Shown: positions 37,254 through 45,263 of the stretch, in pieces
How the letters are laid out: each line of letters starts with the position of its first letter
How positions within the stretch are numbered: the first letter of the stretch is position 1
NCBI RefSeq assembly: GCF_007859865.1
Contig: NZ_SJPI01000001.1
Span: 744,001-808,000, forward strand
Direction of reading: 5' to 3'
Source: Rubripirellula amarantea
GTDB taxonomy: Bacteria > Planctomycetota > Planctomycetia > Pirellulales > Pirellulaceae
DNA length: 64,000 bases
The notes under the pieces: model-generated
The model's database searches: none
Told to the model about the DNA's origin: nothing
Seen by the model: the letters and a program-made list of their open reading frames with translations, nothing else
Program-made: the position numbers and the translations under genes

Positions 37254-38549
37254 ATGATAAGTCTAAACGCTGCCAAATCCGTTCCAGGGTTGATGTTTGT
37301 GCTGCTAGCTGTGGTTACCGCAGCGTCGGCACACGGCCAAATGCCGAACTGTGACAGTGGTTTTTGCTGCGACGAATCACCTGCATTGGACTGCGACGTT
37401 TGTTGCCAAGAGTTGTCGTGCCGCGAACGTTGGGCAGACAGCGGAATTACGTTCAGCAACAACCTAACGCAGTTCTATTTTGGAACGGTCGATGGTGGCC
37501 TGGAGCAAACCGACCGCTACGGTGGTCATGGCGATTACGTGGCCAATTTCGATTTGGGCAAACTTGGTGTTCAGGAAGGCTTGTTCATCAAACTTAGAGC
37601 CGAGCATCGTTTTGGTCGCTCGATCGTTGAACCCACGGGCGCTCTGTTACCAGCGACGCTCGCAGCCGACTTGCCGGTTTCAGATAGCCGCGATCTGTAC
37701 CTGACCAATTTCGTCATTACTCAAGCATTGTCGGAAAACTTCATCGTCTTCGCTGGCAAAATGGACACACTCGACGGCGATGCGAATGCGTTTGCGCATG
37801 GCCGCGGCATCACACAATTTTCCAACGTTGCCTTCGTCGCAAATCCAATCGCGTTGCGAACCATTCCCTACGCTTCACTCGGCGCCGGGTTTGCATACCT
37901 TTTGGAAGGTGAACCGTTGTTTTCGTTTCTCGTAATCAATCCAACGGACACCACCACCAGCAGCGGCTTTGACGAACTATTCGCCGATGGAGTCGCCATG
38001 TCAGCGGAAATCCGAGTACCGACTTCATTGATGGGACGTCTTGGTCATCAACTAGTTGGAGCGACTTACAGCACACGCGATTACGTTAGTCTTGATCAGG
38101 ATCCTCGCATCGTATTGCCACAGGTACCCGTAAGCCGGTCGAGTGACTCTTGGTCGCTTTATTGGAACATGGATCAGTACTTAGTAACGGATCGATGCAC
38201 GCCGGGTCGTGGATGGGGCTATTTCGCTCGAGCAGGAATCGCTGACGACGACACCAATCCCATCAGCAGTTTCTTAAGCGCCGGCATCGGCGGCAGCAGC
38301 ATGATCCGTGGCCGAGAATCTGATTCGTTCGGCTTGGGGTATTTCTTCTACGATTCCAGTGAGGAAATTGCACCGTTCCTGGCAACCGTCCTTGGACCAA
38401 TTGGCGATAGCCAAGGCGTCGAAGCGTTTTACAACATCCAGGCGACCAAGACGCTAACGGTTACACCGGATTTCCAATGGCTCTCGCAAGCTCGTCAAAA
38501 CATCGATGACGCCTACCTCTTGGGTGTCCGAGCCAACCTAGCGTTCTAG
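37254..38549 (+). CDS. OprB-like carbohydrate-selective porin
   Basis: A 431-residue outer-membrane protein with a signal peptide (SVPGLMFVLLAVVTAASA). After a short N-terminal Cys-rich segment (seven Cys between residues 33 and 56) comes the OprB pattern: GITFSNNLTQFYFGTVDGG, GHGDYVANFDLGKLGV, EGLFIKLRAEHRFG, GKMDTLDGDANAFAHG and a C-terminal LLGVRANLAF ending in Phe. The family forms sugar-permeable barrels. The Cys cluster is unusual for a porin and may form disulfides or an anchor. The start has a Shine-Dalgarno (gaagga) close upstream. Confidence 0.87.
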   Translation: MISLNAAKSVPGLMFVLLAVVTAASAHGQMPNCDSGFCCDESPALDCDVCCQELSCRERWADSGITFSNNLTQFYFGTVDGGLEQTDRYGGHGDYVANFDLGKLGVQEGLFIKLRAEHRFGRSIVEPTGALLPATLAADLPVSDSRDLYLTNFVITQALSENFIVFAGKMDTLDGDANAFAHGRGITQFSNVAFVANPIALRTIPYASLGAGFAYLLEGEPLFSFLVINPTDTTTSSGFDELFADGVAMSAEIRVPTSLMGRLGHQLVGATYSTRDYVSLDQDPRIVLPQVPVSRSSDSWSLYWNMDQYLVTDRCTPGRGWGYFARAGIADDDTNPISSFLSAGIGGSSMIRGRESDSFGLGYFFYDSSEEIAPFLATVLGPIGDSQGVEAFYNIQATKTLTVTPDFQWLSQARQNIDDAYLLGVRANLAF

Positions 38550-38598
38550 CGTGAGACATTCGTAAAACGCTAACCAGCAAGCATCCCACCACAAGAAC

Positions 38599-38625
38599 AC
38601 ACACTGCGAAGAAACACACTGCGAA
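38599..38625. repeat. Short tandem duplication (acacactgcgaa)
   Basis: The 12-mer acacactgcgaa occurs at 38599-38610 and 38614-38625, in the 95-bp convergent spacer between the porin and the ABC-F gene. Spacing is 15 bases. Confidence 0.65.
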
Positions 38626-38644
38626 AGGACGACTTCTCGATGTC

Positions 38645-40438
38645 TTAGGATTCGAGCGTTTCCCAACGCTCGAACGACGTTGCCAAATCATCTTCAAGCT
38701 GGTTCAGACGTTTGGCGTCTGCGGTGATTTGGGCAGGCGGTTTCTTGAAGTAAGTGGGGTCGGCCATGTCGTCGTGCATGGCGGCAATATCGGCTTCGAG
38801 TTTTTCGATTTTCGCAGGCAACTTTTTCAGTTCCTGCTGCTCGTTAAACGACAACTTCTTGGCGACTGGCTTGCTTGCCGTTTTTGCGGGAACGTTTGGC
38901 TTGGGCTTCTCTTTGGCGACGGCTTTTTGCTCGGATTCGCGACGGTCAACGGTTGATTTCCAATTGTCGTAGCCGCCGACGTATTCGCGAACGTTGTCGT
39001 CTTCGAACACAATCGTGCTGGTCACCACGTTGTTCAGGAACGTTCGGTCGTGCGACACCATCAACAACGTACCTGGAAAATCAATAAGTTGTTCTTCGAG
39101 CAATTCGAGCGTCTCGGCATCCAAGTCGTTGGTCGGTTCGTCGAGTACGATCACGTTGGCCGGCTTGGTCATTAACTTGGCAAGCAGAGCTCGGTTGCGT
39201 TCACCACCCGACAAATACTTCACCTGCGTGCGAGCCCGCTCGGGCGTGAACAGGAAGTCCTGCAAGTAACCCATGATGTGTTTGACACCATCACCGATCT
39301 GTATGCGATCACTGCCTTCGCCTACGTTCTCGTGAACAGTTTGTTCAGGATCGAGGGTGTCACGAAGTTGGTCGAAGTAGGCAACCTGAAGATTCGTCCC
39401 TAGTCGCACGGTGCCCGTATCGGGTTCAAGTTGACCGAGCAACAACTTCAAGAGTGTTGTTTTGCCGGCACCATTGCGACCCATGATGCCGATCTTGTCA
39501 CCGCGCATCAACGTGGTCGAAAAATCACTCAAGATCGGCTTGCCGTCGTAGCTAAACGAGATGTCTTTGACTTCGGCTACCAGGGCTCCACTGCGAGCCG
39601 CTTCCTGAAGGTTAAGTTTCGCCTTGCCTTCGCCCGTCCTACGTTCGCCGCGTTCGCTTCGCATTCTTTCGAGTGCACGGACGCGACCTTCGTTGCGAGT
39701 CCGTCGAGCTTTGATGCCCTGACGAATCCAGACCTCTTCCTCAGCCAACTTTTTGTCGAACAAAGCGTTTTGCTTTTCTTCCGCTGCAATCGCGGCTTCT
39801 TTTCGCTGAAGAAAGGTGTCGTAGTCGCAGGTCCAATCGAACAGCCTTCCGCGATCAATCTCCCAAATCCGCGTTGCCAGCGTTTGCAAGAACGAGCGGT
39901 CGTGAGTGATAAAGATAAGCGTGTTGCGCCATCGACTGAGGAAACTTTCCAACCAAAGGATAGATGGGATGTCCAAGTGGTTGGTTGGTTCGTCGAGCAG
40001 CAGGACATCGGGATTTGGAGCGATCGCTTGCGCCAACAACACTCGTCGCTTCATTCCACTGGAAAGCGTTTGAACATCGGTGTCCGGATCTAATTCCATT
40101 CGCGACAATGTCGAGTCCACGGAATGCTCGATCTCCCACGCGTTTTCAAGATGCGGATCGACCGTCTGTCCGGCGAGTACGACTTCGCGAACCGTGCCAT
40201 GCAAGTCGCTCGGCACGTCCTGGGTCAATCGTGCAATGGATGCACCCGAGGCCAGTTGAATGGAACCATGATCGGGAACGACCTGTCCGTCGAGCATCCG
40301 CAGCAGCGTCGTCTTGCCCGCCCCGTTGCGTCCGAGCAAACCTATTTTGTCTCCCGCTTCGATTCGTGCGGAAACTTGGTTAAGCAGTGCAGGACCACGG
40401 AAACCGATGGATACTTCGTCGAGAGTGATGAGCGGCAT
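38645..40438 (-). CDS. ABC-F family ATPase (Uup-like)
   Basis: A 597-residue cytosolic protein with two ABC ATPase domains and no membrane helices. Walker A appears twice as GRNGAGKTTLL, and the signatures LSSGMKRRVLLAQA and LSGGERNRALLAKL are followed by Walker B sequences VLLLDEPTNHLD and VIVLDEPTNDLD. Between the domains is the charged linker RRTRNEGRVRALERMRSERGE. The C-terminus is a coiled coil (NEQQELKKLPAKIEKLEADIAAMH). The domain plan is that of Uup, which acts on ribosomes or DNA. The next minus-strand gene ends 6 bp upstream of this one, so they may share a transcript. Confidence 0.92.
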   Translation of the reverse strand: MPLITLDEVSIGFRGPALLNQVSARIEAGDKIGLLGRNGAGKTTLLRMLDGQVVPDHGSIQLASGASIARLTQDVPSDLHGTVREVVLAGQTVDPHLENAWEIEHSVDSTLSRMELDPDTDVQTLSSGMKRRVLLAQAIAPNPDVLLLDEPTNHLDIPSILWLESFLSRWRNTLIFITHDRSFLQTLATRIWEIDRGRLFDWTCDYDTFLQRKEAAIAAEEKQNALFDKKLAEEEVWIRQGIKARRTRNEGRVRALERMRSERGERRTGEGKAKLNLQEAARSGALVAEVKDISFSYDGKPILSDFSTTLMRGDKIGIMGRNGAGKTTLLKLLLGQLEPDTGTVRLGTNLQVAYFDQLRDTLDPEQTVHENVGEGSDRIQIGDGVKHIMGYLQDFLFTPERARTQVKYLSGGERNRALLAKLMTKPANVIVLDEPTNDLDAETLELLEEQLIDFPGTLLMVSHDRTFLNNVVTSTIVFEDDNVREYVGGYDNWKSTVDRRESEQKAVAKEKPKPNVPAKTASKPVAKKLSFNEQQELKKLPAKIEKLEADIAAMHDDMADPTYFKKPPAQITADAKRLNQLEDDLATSFERWETLES

Positions 40439-40443
40439 AGAAA

Positions 40444-41433
40444 TTAGGTAGTGGATTCTTTAGCGGTTTCTCGGAAGAGTTCGGCAATCACGTCTTCCAA
40501 CGGCAAGTCCTCGACCGAAACATCTTCGATCGGGTGTTCTTCAAGCACACTGGAAAGCATTCGCGGAACTTCGGCACGCGCGATTCTTAGTTTCGCCTTC
40601 GGCCAGGTTTCTTCCAAGACCTCGCCATGATGGGATAGGCTTGGTTGATGTCCCTCGGCGAACTGCAGCGTGACAATTTTGTGACTGGAAAATTTGTCGA
40701 TGATGCCAACCAGTGATCCGTCGTACTCGATTCGACCACCAGCGATGATGACGACGCGTTTGCAAAGTGCCGCGATGTCTTTCATGTAGTGACTGGTCAG
40801 CAGGATGGTAATCTTACGTTTCTGTTGGTAATACTTCAGGAACTCTTGAATGTTGTGTTGAGCAATCACATCCAGCCCGATCGTAGGCTCGTCGAGGAAC
40901 AACACTTCGGGCGAATGCAGCATTGCCGCGATCAATTCCATTTTCATCCGTTCACCGAGCGACAACTCGCGAACCGGTTGGTCGAGGAGCCGCGAAACAT
41001 CGAGCAGGTCAGTCAGCTCATCGAGCGTCGAATCAAACTGCTCAGTTGGCACGCCGTAGATCTGTTGATGTAGCCGGTACGACTCTTTGGCGGGCAAGTC
41101 CCACCACAATTGATTTTTCTGGCCCATGACGAGAGCGAACCGGCGGCGATATTCATTTTTTCGCTGCCAAGGGACGTACCCCATCACGGTTGCGTCGCCC
41201 GAAGTCGGGTTGATTACCCCCGAAAGAAGTTTCAGGGTGGTCGTTTTGCCGGCTCCGTTGGGTCCCAGGAAAGCGACGAATTCACCCTGTTCGACATCAA
41301 GGTCGATGCCTTTGACTGCTTCGACTTCCTTGTATTCGCGTTTGAAGAGCCCGCGAATGGACTCACCAAGCCCTTCGCGTTTCTTGTAAACGCGATACGA
41401 CTTTGTCAGATTGCGGACTTCGATAATCGACAT
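40444..41433 (-). CDS. ABC transporter ATP-binding protein (ABC-2 type)
   Basis: A 329-residue ATPase with Walker A GPNGAGKTTTLK, a Q-loop GQKNQLWWD, signature ELSLGERMKMELIAA and Walker B VLFLDEPTIGLD, followed by a C-terminal extension. The N-terminal YKEVEAVKGIDLDVEQGEFVAFLG and the C-terminal part match the ABC-2 subfamily that pairs with DUF990-type permeases. No permease gene lies next to it in this window. It precedes the ABC-F gene closely, with only a 5-bp gap. Confidence 0.92.
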   Translation of the reverse strand: MSIIEVRNLTKSYRVYKKREGLGESIRGLFKREYKEVEAVKGIDLDVEQGEFVAFLGPNGAGKTTTLKLLSGVINPTSGDATVMGYVPWQRKNEYRRRFALVMGQKNQLWWDLPAKESYRLHQQIYGVPTEQFDSTLDELTDLLDVSRLLDQPVRELSLGERMKMELIAAMLHSPEVLFLDEPTIGLDVIAQHNIQEFLKYYQQKRKITILLTSHYMKDIAALCKRVVIIAGGRIEYDGSLVGIIDKFSSHKIVTLQFAEGHQPSLSHHGEVLEETWPKAKLRIARAEVPRMLSSVLEEHPIEDVSVEDLPLEDVIAELFRETAKESTT

Positions 41434-41537
41434 GGGACAAGCGGTAAACGAAACGGTGGAGTGGCAAAAGCCCCTAGCTGCAATGAAGTGGGCTCCGGTA
41501 AAGTAGGCTCAAACCCCACTTTGAGGAACCGGCCAGT

Positions 41538-42020
41538 ATGACACACGCAATCAGAATAGGCCTCGGCTATGACTCGCATCGCCTAGGTAACGGTGGACCG
41601 CTGCGAGTCGGTGGCATCGACGTGCCCGGCGAGGTTCACGCGATCGGCCATAGTGACGCCGATGTCCTGCTGCACGCGATCACTGACGCAATTTTAGGCT
41701 CGGTCTGCGAAGCTGACATTGGCAGACTTTTCCCGGATGACGATCCGGCCAACAAGGGTCGCGATAGCTTTGATTTTCTAGCCGAAGCGATTCGCCGTTT
41801 GCACGGCAAAGGCTATTCCATCGTCAACCTTGATTGTGTGGTCCTGCTCGAACGTCCCAAAATGGCTCCTCATATCGATAACATGCGGTCCCAGATCGCC
41901 GAAGTTCTGCAAATCTCGGTCGATGACATCAGCATCAAAGCCAAGACCGGGGAAGGTGTCGGCGAAGTTGGTGGTGGTGCGGCGATCGCGGCTCGAGTGG
42001 TCGTGTTGGTGGGCAAGTAG
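41538..42020 (+). CDS. ispF: 2-C-methyl-D-erythritol 2,4-cyclodiphosphate synthase
   Basis: This cytosolic enzyme of the non-mevalonate isoprenoid pathway converts CDP-methylerythritol 2-phosphate to MEcPP with loss of CMP. The protein has 160 residues, the normal length. Zinc ligands are Asp12 and His14 (GYDSHR) and His46 (GHSDADVLLHA). The late motif is KAKTGEGVGEVG where many family members have KATTTEGLG. The gene heads a plus-strand run followed by cysS, a common pairing. The spacer to cysS is 254 bp. Confidence 0.96.
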   Translation: MTHAIRIGLGYDSHRLGNGGPLRVGGIDVPGEVHAIGHSDADVLLHAITDAILGSVCEADIGRLFPDDDPANKGRDSFDFLAEAIRRLHGKGYSIVNLDCVVLLERPKMAPHIDNMRSQIAEVLQISVDDISIKAKTGEGVGEVGGGAAIAARVVVLVGK

Positions 42021-42274
42021 GTATCTGCCCCGTGATAAGGCGCGGAATGTTGACGTTGCCGCAGACCGTGCCCTCCGGCGAATTGGCTTGGAAAAAGCCC
42101 AAGCGTTCGGGCGATTAGTAAATCGCGGGCACGCACGACTAGGTTCACCCGCGGTGGGCCGGCATGGAACTCGCCGAAACGCCCTTCTATCCAACCGCCC
42201 ATTCTCCCTATACTCATCGGTTCGCCCAAATGGACTGAAATCCCCTTTTTCGATGGATCCCGATCGGTATTTCG

Positions 42275-43876
42275 ATGAGCACCGCACCCGCTGCCGCTGA
42301 AGTCACACCCGTGATGACCAAGAAACCTGAAATTCGCGTTTACAACACGCTTAGCAAAACCAAAGAACCGTTTGCTCCCCTGCACCCGCCCAAGGTCGGT
42401 ATCTATTTGTGCGGGCCAACGGTTTATGCCGAATCGCACATTGGGCACATGGTGGGCCCGGTCATCTTTGATACGGTCAAACGCTACCTTCGCTATAGCG
42501 GCTATGACGTGACTTGGGTCGTTAACATCACCGATGTTGACGATAAGTTGATCAACAAGTCAAAAGAGCGTGGCATTCCGATGTCGCAAATCGCCACCGA
42601 GATGACCGCCGACTACTTGGCGAACCTCAAAGAATTGGGCGTCAACCAGATCGACTATCTGCCGCGTGCCACCGATCACATGCCGCAGATCATCGCATTC
42701 ATCCAAACACTGGTCGAAAAAGGGCACGCGTACGCTGTTGATGGCGACGTCTTCTTCGACGTTTCGAAGGACCCTGGCTACGGACAACTTTCCAACCGAA
42801 GCCCCGAGGATCAACAAGGCGAAGGCGGCGGCGCGGCTTCGAAGAAACGTTCCCCTGGCGATTTTGCGCTCTGGAAGAATGCTAAAGACAGCGACATTTC
42901 CTGGGACAGCCCTTGGGGCAAAGGCCGACCGGGTTGGCACATTGAATGTTCGGCGATGAGCCACGAGATTCTCGGTGACACCTTTGACATTCACGGTGGA
43001 GGACTCGACTTAATGTTCCCTCACCACGAGAACGAGCGTGCTCAATCCTCGTGCTGCCACAATGCTCCGATGGTGAAGTATTGGATGCACAACGGCCTTA
43101 TGCGTGCCGGAGAAAAAGGCAAAGTCGGTGGCAAGAGCGACCGTCAAGAATCCGCCGAAGAGGCAGCATCAGGCAAGATCAGCCGAAGTAAGGGCGCAGG
43201 CGGTTTAGCTGACTTGATCCGCAAGCACTCTGGCGAACGGATTCGATTCTTCCTGTTGCGTACGCACTATCGCAGCACGATCGTTTATGGCGAAGACGGC
43301 TTGGCAGAAGCCGGCACGTCGTTGGAAGCGTTCTACCGTTTCTTTGATCGCTTCGATGAAATCGTTGCCAACACCGGTGTGACTTTTTACACGCTTGACG
43401 CGGCGACCAAACGCGAAGACGGGGCCTTTGATCCCGCCGGCAATGAACTCCTTGAGTCCATTCACGCGATACGCGAGAAGTTCCTCGCTGCGATGGACGA
43501 TGACTTCAACACCGGTTCGGCGATCAGTCATTTGTTTGAATCGATCAAGATCTTCAATCGCTTTGCAGATGCTCAATCGCTTTCCCCGGGCGCTCCGGCC
43601 GAGAATGAACATGTGCAATCGCTCATCGCGGCAGTCAAAGTGATTCGTGAGCTCGCAGGTACGCTAGGGTTGTTCCAAAAACCAGTCGCGTCGAGCGGAG
43701 GAAACGAAGAGGACGCCGAACTTCTTGATCAAGTGGTCCACTTGCTTATCAATTTGCGCAAAGAAGCTCGTGAGAACAAAGACTATGCCATGGGCGATGC
43801 TATTCGCGACCGCCTATCGAGTCTTGGCATTTCGTTGCTTGATAAAAAAGAAGGCACGAGTTGGGAACGATCCTAG
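42275..43876 (+). CDS. cysS: Cysteinyl-tRNA synthetase
   Basis: The enzyme charges tRNA-Cys with cysteine. The class I signatures are HIGH (residues 55-58, in ESHIGHMV) and KISRS (301-305) as the KMSKS variant. Zinc ligands are visible as Cys46 (YLCGPTVY), Cys225 (HIECSAMS) and His250/Glu254 (PHHENERAQ). About 18 extra residues, rich in Gly, Lys and Glu, lie between the usual HNG motif and KISRS. The start at 42275 gives a 13-residue leader; the Met at 42314 is an alternative. Length otherwise is normal for the family. Confidence 0.96.
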   Translation: MSTAPAAAEVTPVMTKKPEIRVYNTLSKTKEPFAPLHPPKVGIYLCGPTVYAESHIGHMVGPVIFDTVKRYLRYSGYDVTWVVNITDVDDKLINKSKERGIPMSQIATEMTADYLANLKELGVNQIDYLPRATDHMPQIIAFIQTLVEKGHAYAVDGDVFFDVSKDPGYGQLSNRSPEDQQGEGGGAASKKRSPGDFALWKNAKDSDISWDSPWGKGRPGWHIECSAMSHEILGDTFDIHGGGLDLMFPHHENERAQSSCCHNAPMVKYWMHNGLMRAGEKGKVGGKSDRQESAEEAASGKISRSKGAGGLADLIRKHSGERIRFFLLRTHYRSTIVYGEDGLAEAGTSLEAFYRFFDRFDEIVANTGVTFYTLDAATKREDGAFDPAGNELLESIHAIREKFLAAMDDDFNTGSAISHLFESIKIFNRFADAQSLSPGAPAENEHVQSLIAAVKVIRELAGTLGLFQKPVASSGGNEEDAELLDQVVHLLINLRKEARENKDYAMGDAIRDRLSSLGISLLDKKEGTSWERS

Positions 43877-43910
43877 CACGTTTTCTTTTCCCTTCTCACG
43901 GATTCCCGTC

Positions 43911-44420
43911 ATGACTCGCGTCCTTGGAATTGACCCCGGTCTGAATACGACGGGATACGGGGTCATCGAGGCAGTCGGTTCGAAATTTACGTTGATCGAG
44001 GCGGGTATTATCCGCAGCGGTGCTAAACGAACGATCCAGGCTAGGGTCAACGAGATTTATTCGGGCGTCAAAGAAGTCATCGAAGATCATCACCCCGACC
44101 TCTTATCGCTTGAACAATTGTTCTCGCATTACGAACGGCCGCGAACGGCAATCTTGATGGGACATGCTCGAGGTGTGATCTGTCTAGCTGCCGCTCAGTA
44201 CGCTCTCGACGTTGTGCACCATGAACCGACGCGAATCAAGAAAGTCATGACTGGCAATGGACGGGCTGACAAACGACAAATGCAACTCGCTGTCAAAATG
44301 CAACTTGGTCTCGCCACCGTCCCTGAACCGTCGGATGTGGCCGATGCACTGGCCATTGCCATTTGCGGGCACACGCTAGGGCGTGGCAGTGAGCTCGAAA
44401 AACTTGCTCGCAAATCGTAA
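43911..44420 (+). CDS. ruvC: Crossover junction endodeoxyribonuclease RuvC
   Basis: A 169-residue resolvase that cuts Holliday junctions. Catalytic residues are visible: Asp8 (LGIDPGLNTTGYG), Glu in SLEQLF, and the C-terminal Asp pair in SDVADALAIAI. The ATG at 43911 gives the normal family start; a longer frame reaching back to 43725 lies inside cysS. ruvA follows 79 bp downstream. ruvB is not in this window. Confidence 0.95.
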   Translation: MTRVLGIDPGLNTTGYGVIEAVGSKFTLIEAGIIRSGAKRTIQARVNEIYSGVKEVIEDHHPDLLSLEQLFSHYERPRTAILMGHARGVICLAAAQYALDVVHHEPTRIKKVMTGNGRADKRQMQLAVKMQLGLATVPEPSDVADALAIAICGHTLGRGSELEKLARKS

Positions 44421-44499
44421 GTGCACTTCTTCCAATTCTTATAAGTCATGCCGGAAATGCTTCGACGTTTTTCGGCAGTCTCTCGAATACTAAAACTCT

Positions 44500-45123
44500 A
44501 TGATCATCACCATCTCAGGCAAACTCTCGCGAGTGGGCGAAACTTCCGTCGCGATTGAATCAGCTCCTTTCGAATACGAAGTTCTTGTCGCTGATTACAC
44601 GCGTCGACAATTGCAAAGCAAGGTGGGTGAGAACATACGACTGCACACCCTGCAGTACATCGAAGGTGGCCCGCAGGGCGGCCGCATGGTTCCTCGCCTG
44701 ATCGGATTTCAAACAGAACCAGAACGACAGTTCTTTGACTTGTTTTGCAGCGTCGACGGAGTGGGGGTGAAGAAGGCGCTTCGCGCGATGGTTCGCCCCG
44801 TCAAAGAGCTTGCCACCGCGATCGAACAGCAAGACACAAAGACACTTTCGGCACTTCCGGGTATCGGCCCCGCCACCAGTGAACGAGTGATCGCAAAACT
44901 TCGCCGCAAGATGCCACGATTTGCATTGATGGTCGATAAGGACTCCGTATCCGAGGTGCTCGAAGGCGGCGCATTGGTGGTGGGCGAAACATTCGATGCG
45001 TTGATCGCGCTTGGGCACAGCGAAGCCGATGCGCGTCGACTGATCGACGACACCATTGCAAGTGGAAAGAAGTTCAAGGATACCGAGAGCTTGCTGACGG
45101 CGATCTATCAGCGGGGAACTTAA
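44500..45123 (+). CDS. ruvA: Holliday junction DNA helicase subunit RuvA
   Basis: A 207-residue protein that binds four-way junctions and directs RuvB. The N-terminal OB fold begins [19 protein letters not shown], and two helix-hairpin-helix stretches follow ([14 protein letters not shown] and [22 protein letters not shown]). The C-terminal domain that contacts RuvB is [19 protein letters not shown]. Length is normal. Its stop lies inside a tandem repeat at 45117-45164. Confidence 0.95.
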   Translation: MIITISGKLSRVGETSVAIESAPFEYEVLVADYTRRQLQSKVGENIRLHTLQYIEGGPQGGRMVPRLIGFQTEPERQFFDLFCSVDGVGVKKALRAMVRPVKELATAIEQQDTKTLSALPGIGPATSERVIAKLRRKMPRFALMVDKDSVSEVLEGGALVVGETFDALIALGHSEADARRLIDDTIASGKKFKDTESLLTAIYQRGT

Positions 45124-45164
45124 CACGAGCCATCGCGGCGAACTTGACGCGAGCCTTCGCGAAC
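45117..45164. repeat. 24-bp imperfect tandem repeat overlapping ruvA stop
   Basis: The unit starting aacttaacacgagccatcgc (45117-45140) is followed by aacttgacgcgagccttcgc (45141-45164). The ruvA stop codon lies within the first copy. Four to six differences separate the copies. Confidence 0.65.
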
Positions 45165-45263
45165 GTCAGTTCAACCTGAAGCCGCACTTCAAACGCAACC
45201 AGGGCGACTAGTTATGCTAGTGGTTTCCACTCCACACGTATCACTACCGTCGGAGCCACGGCC

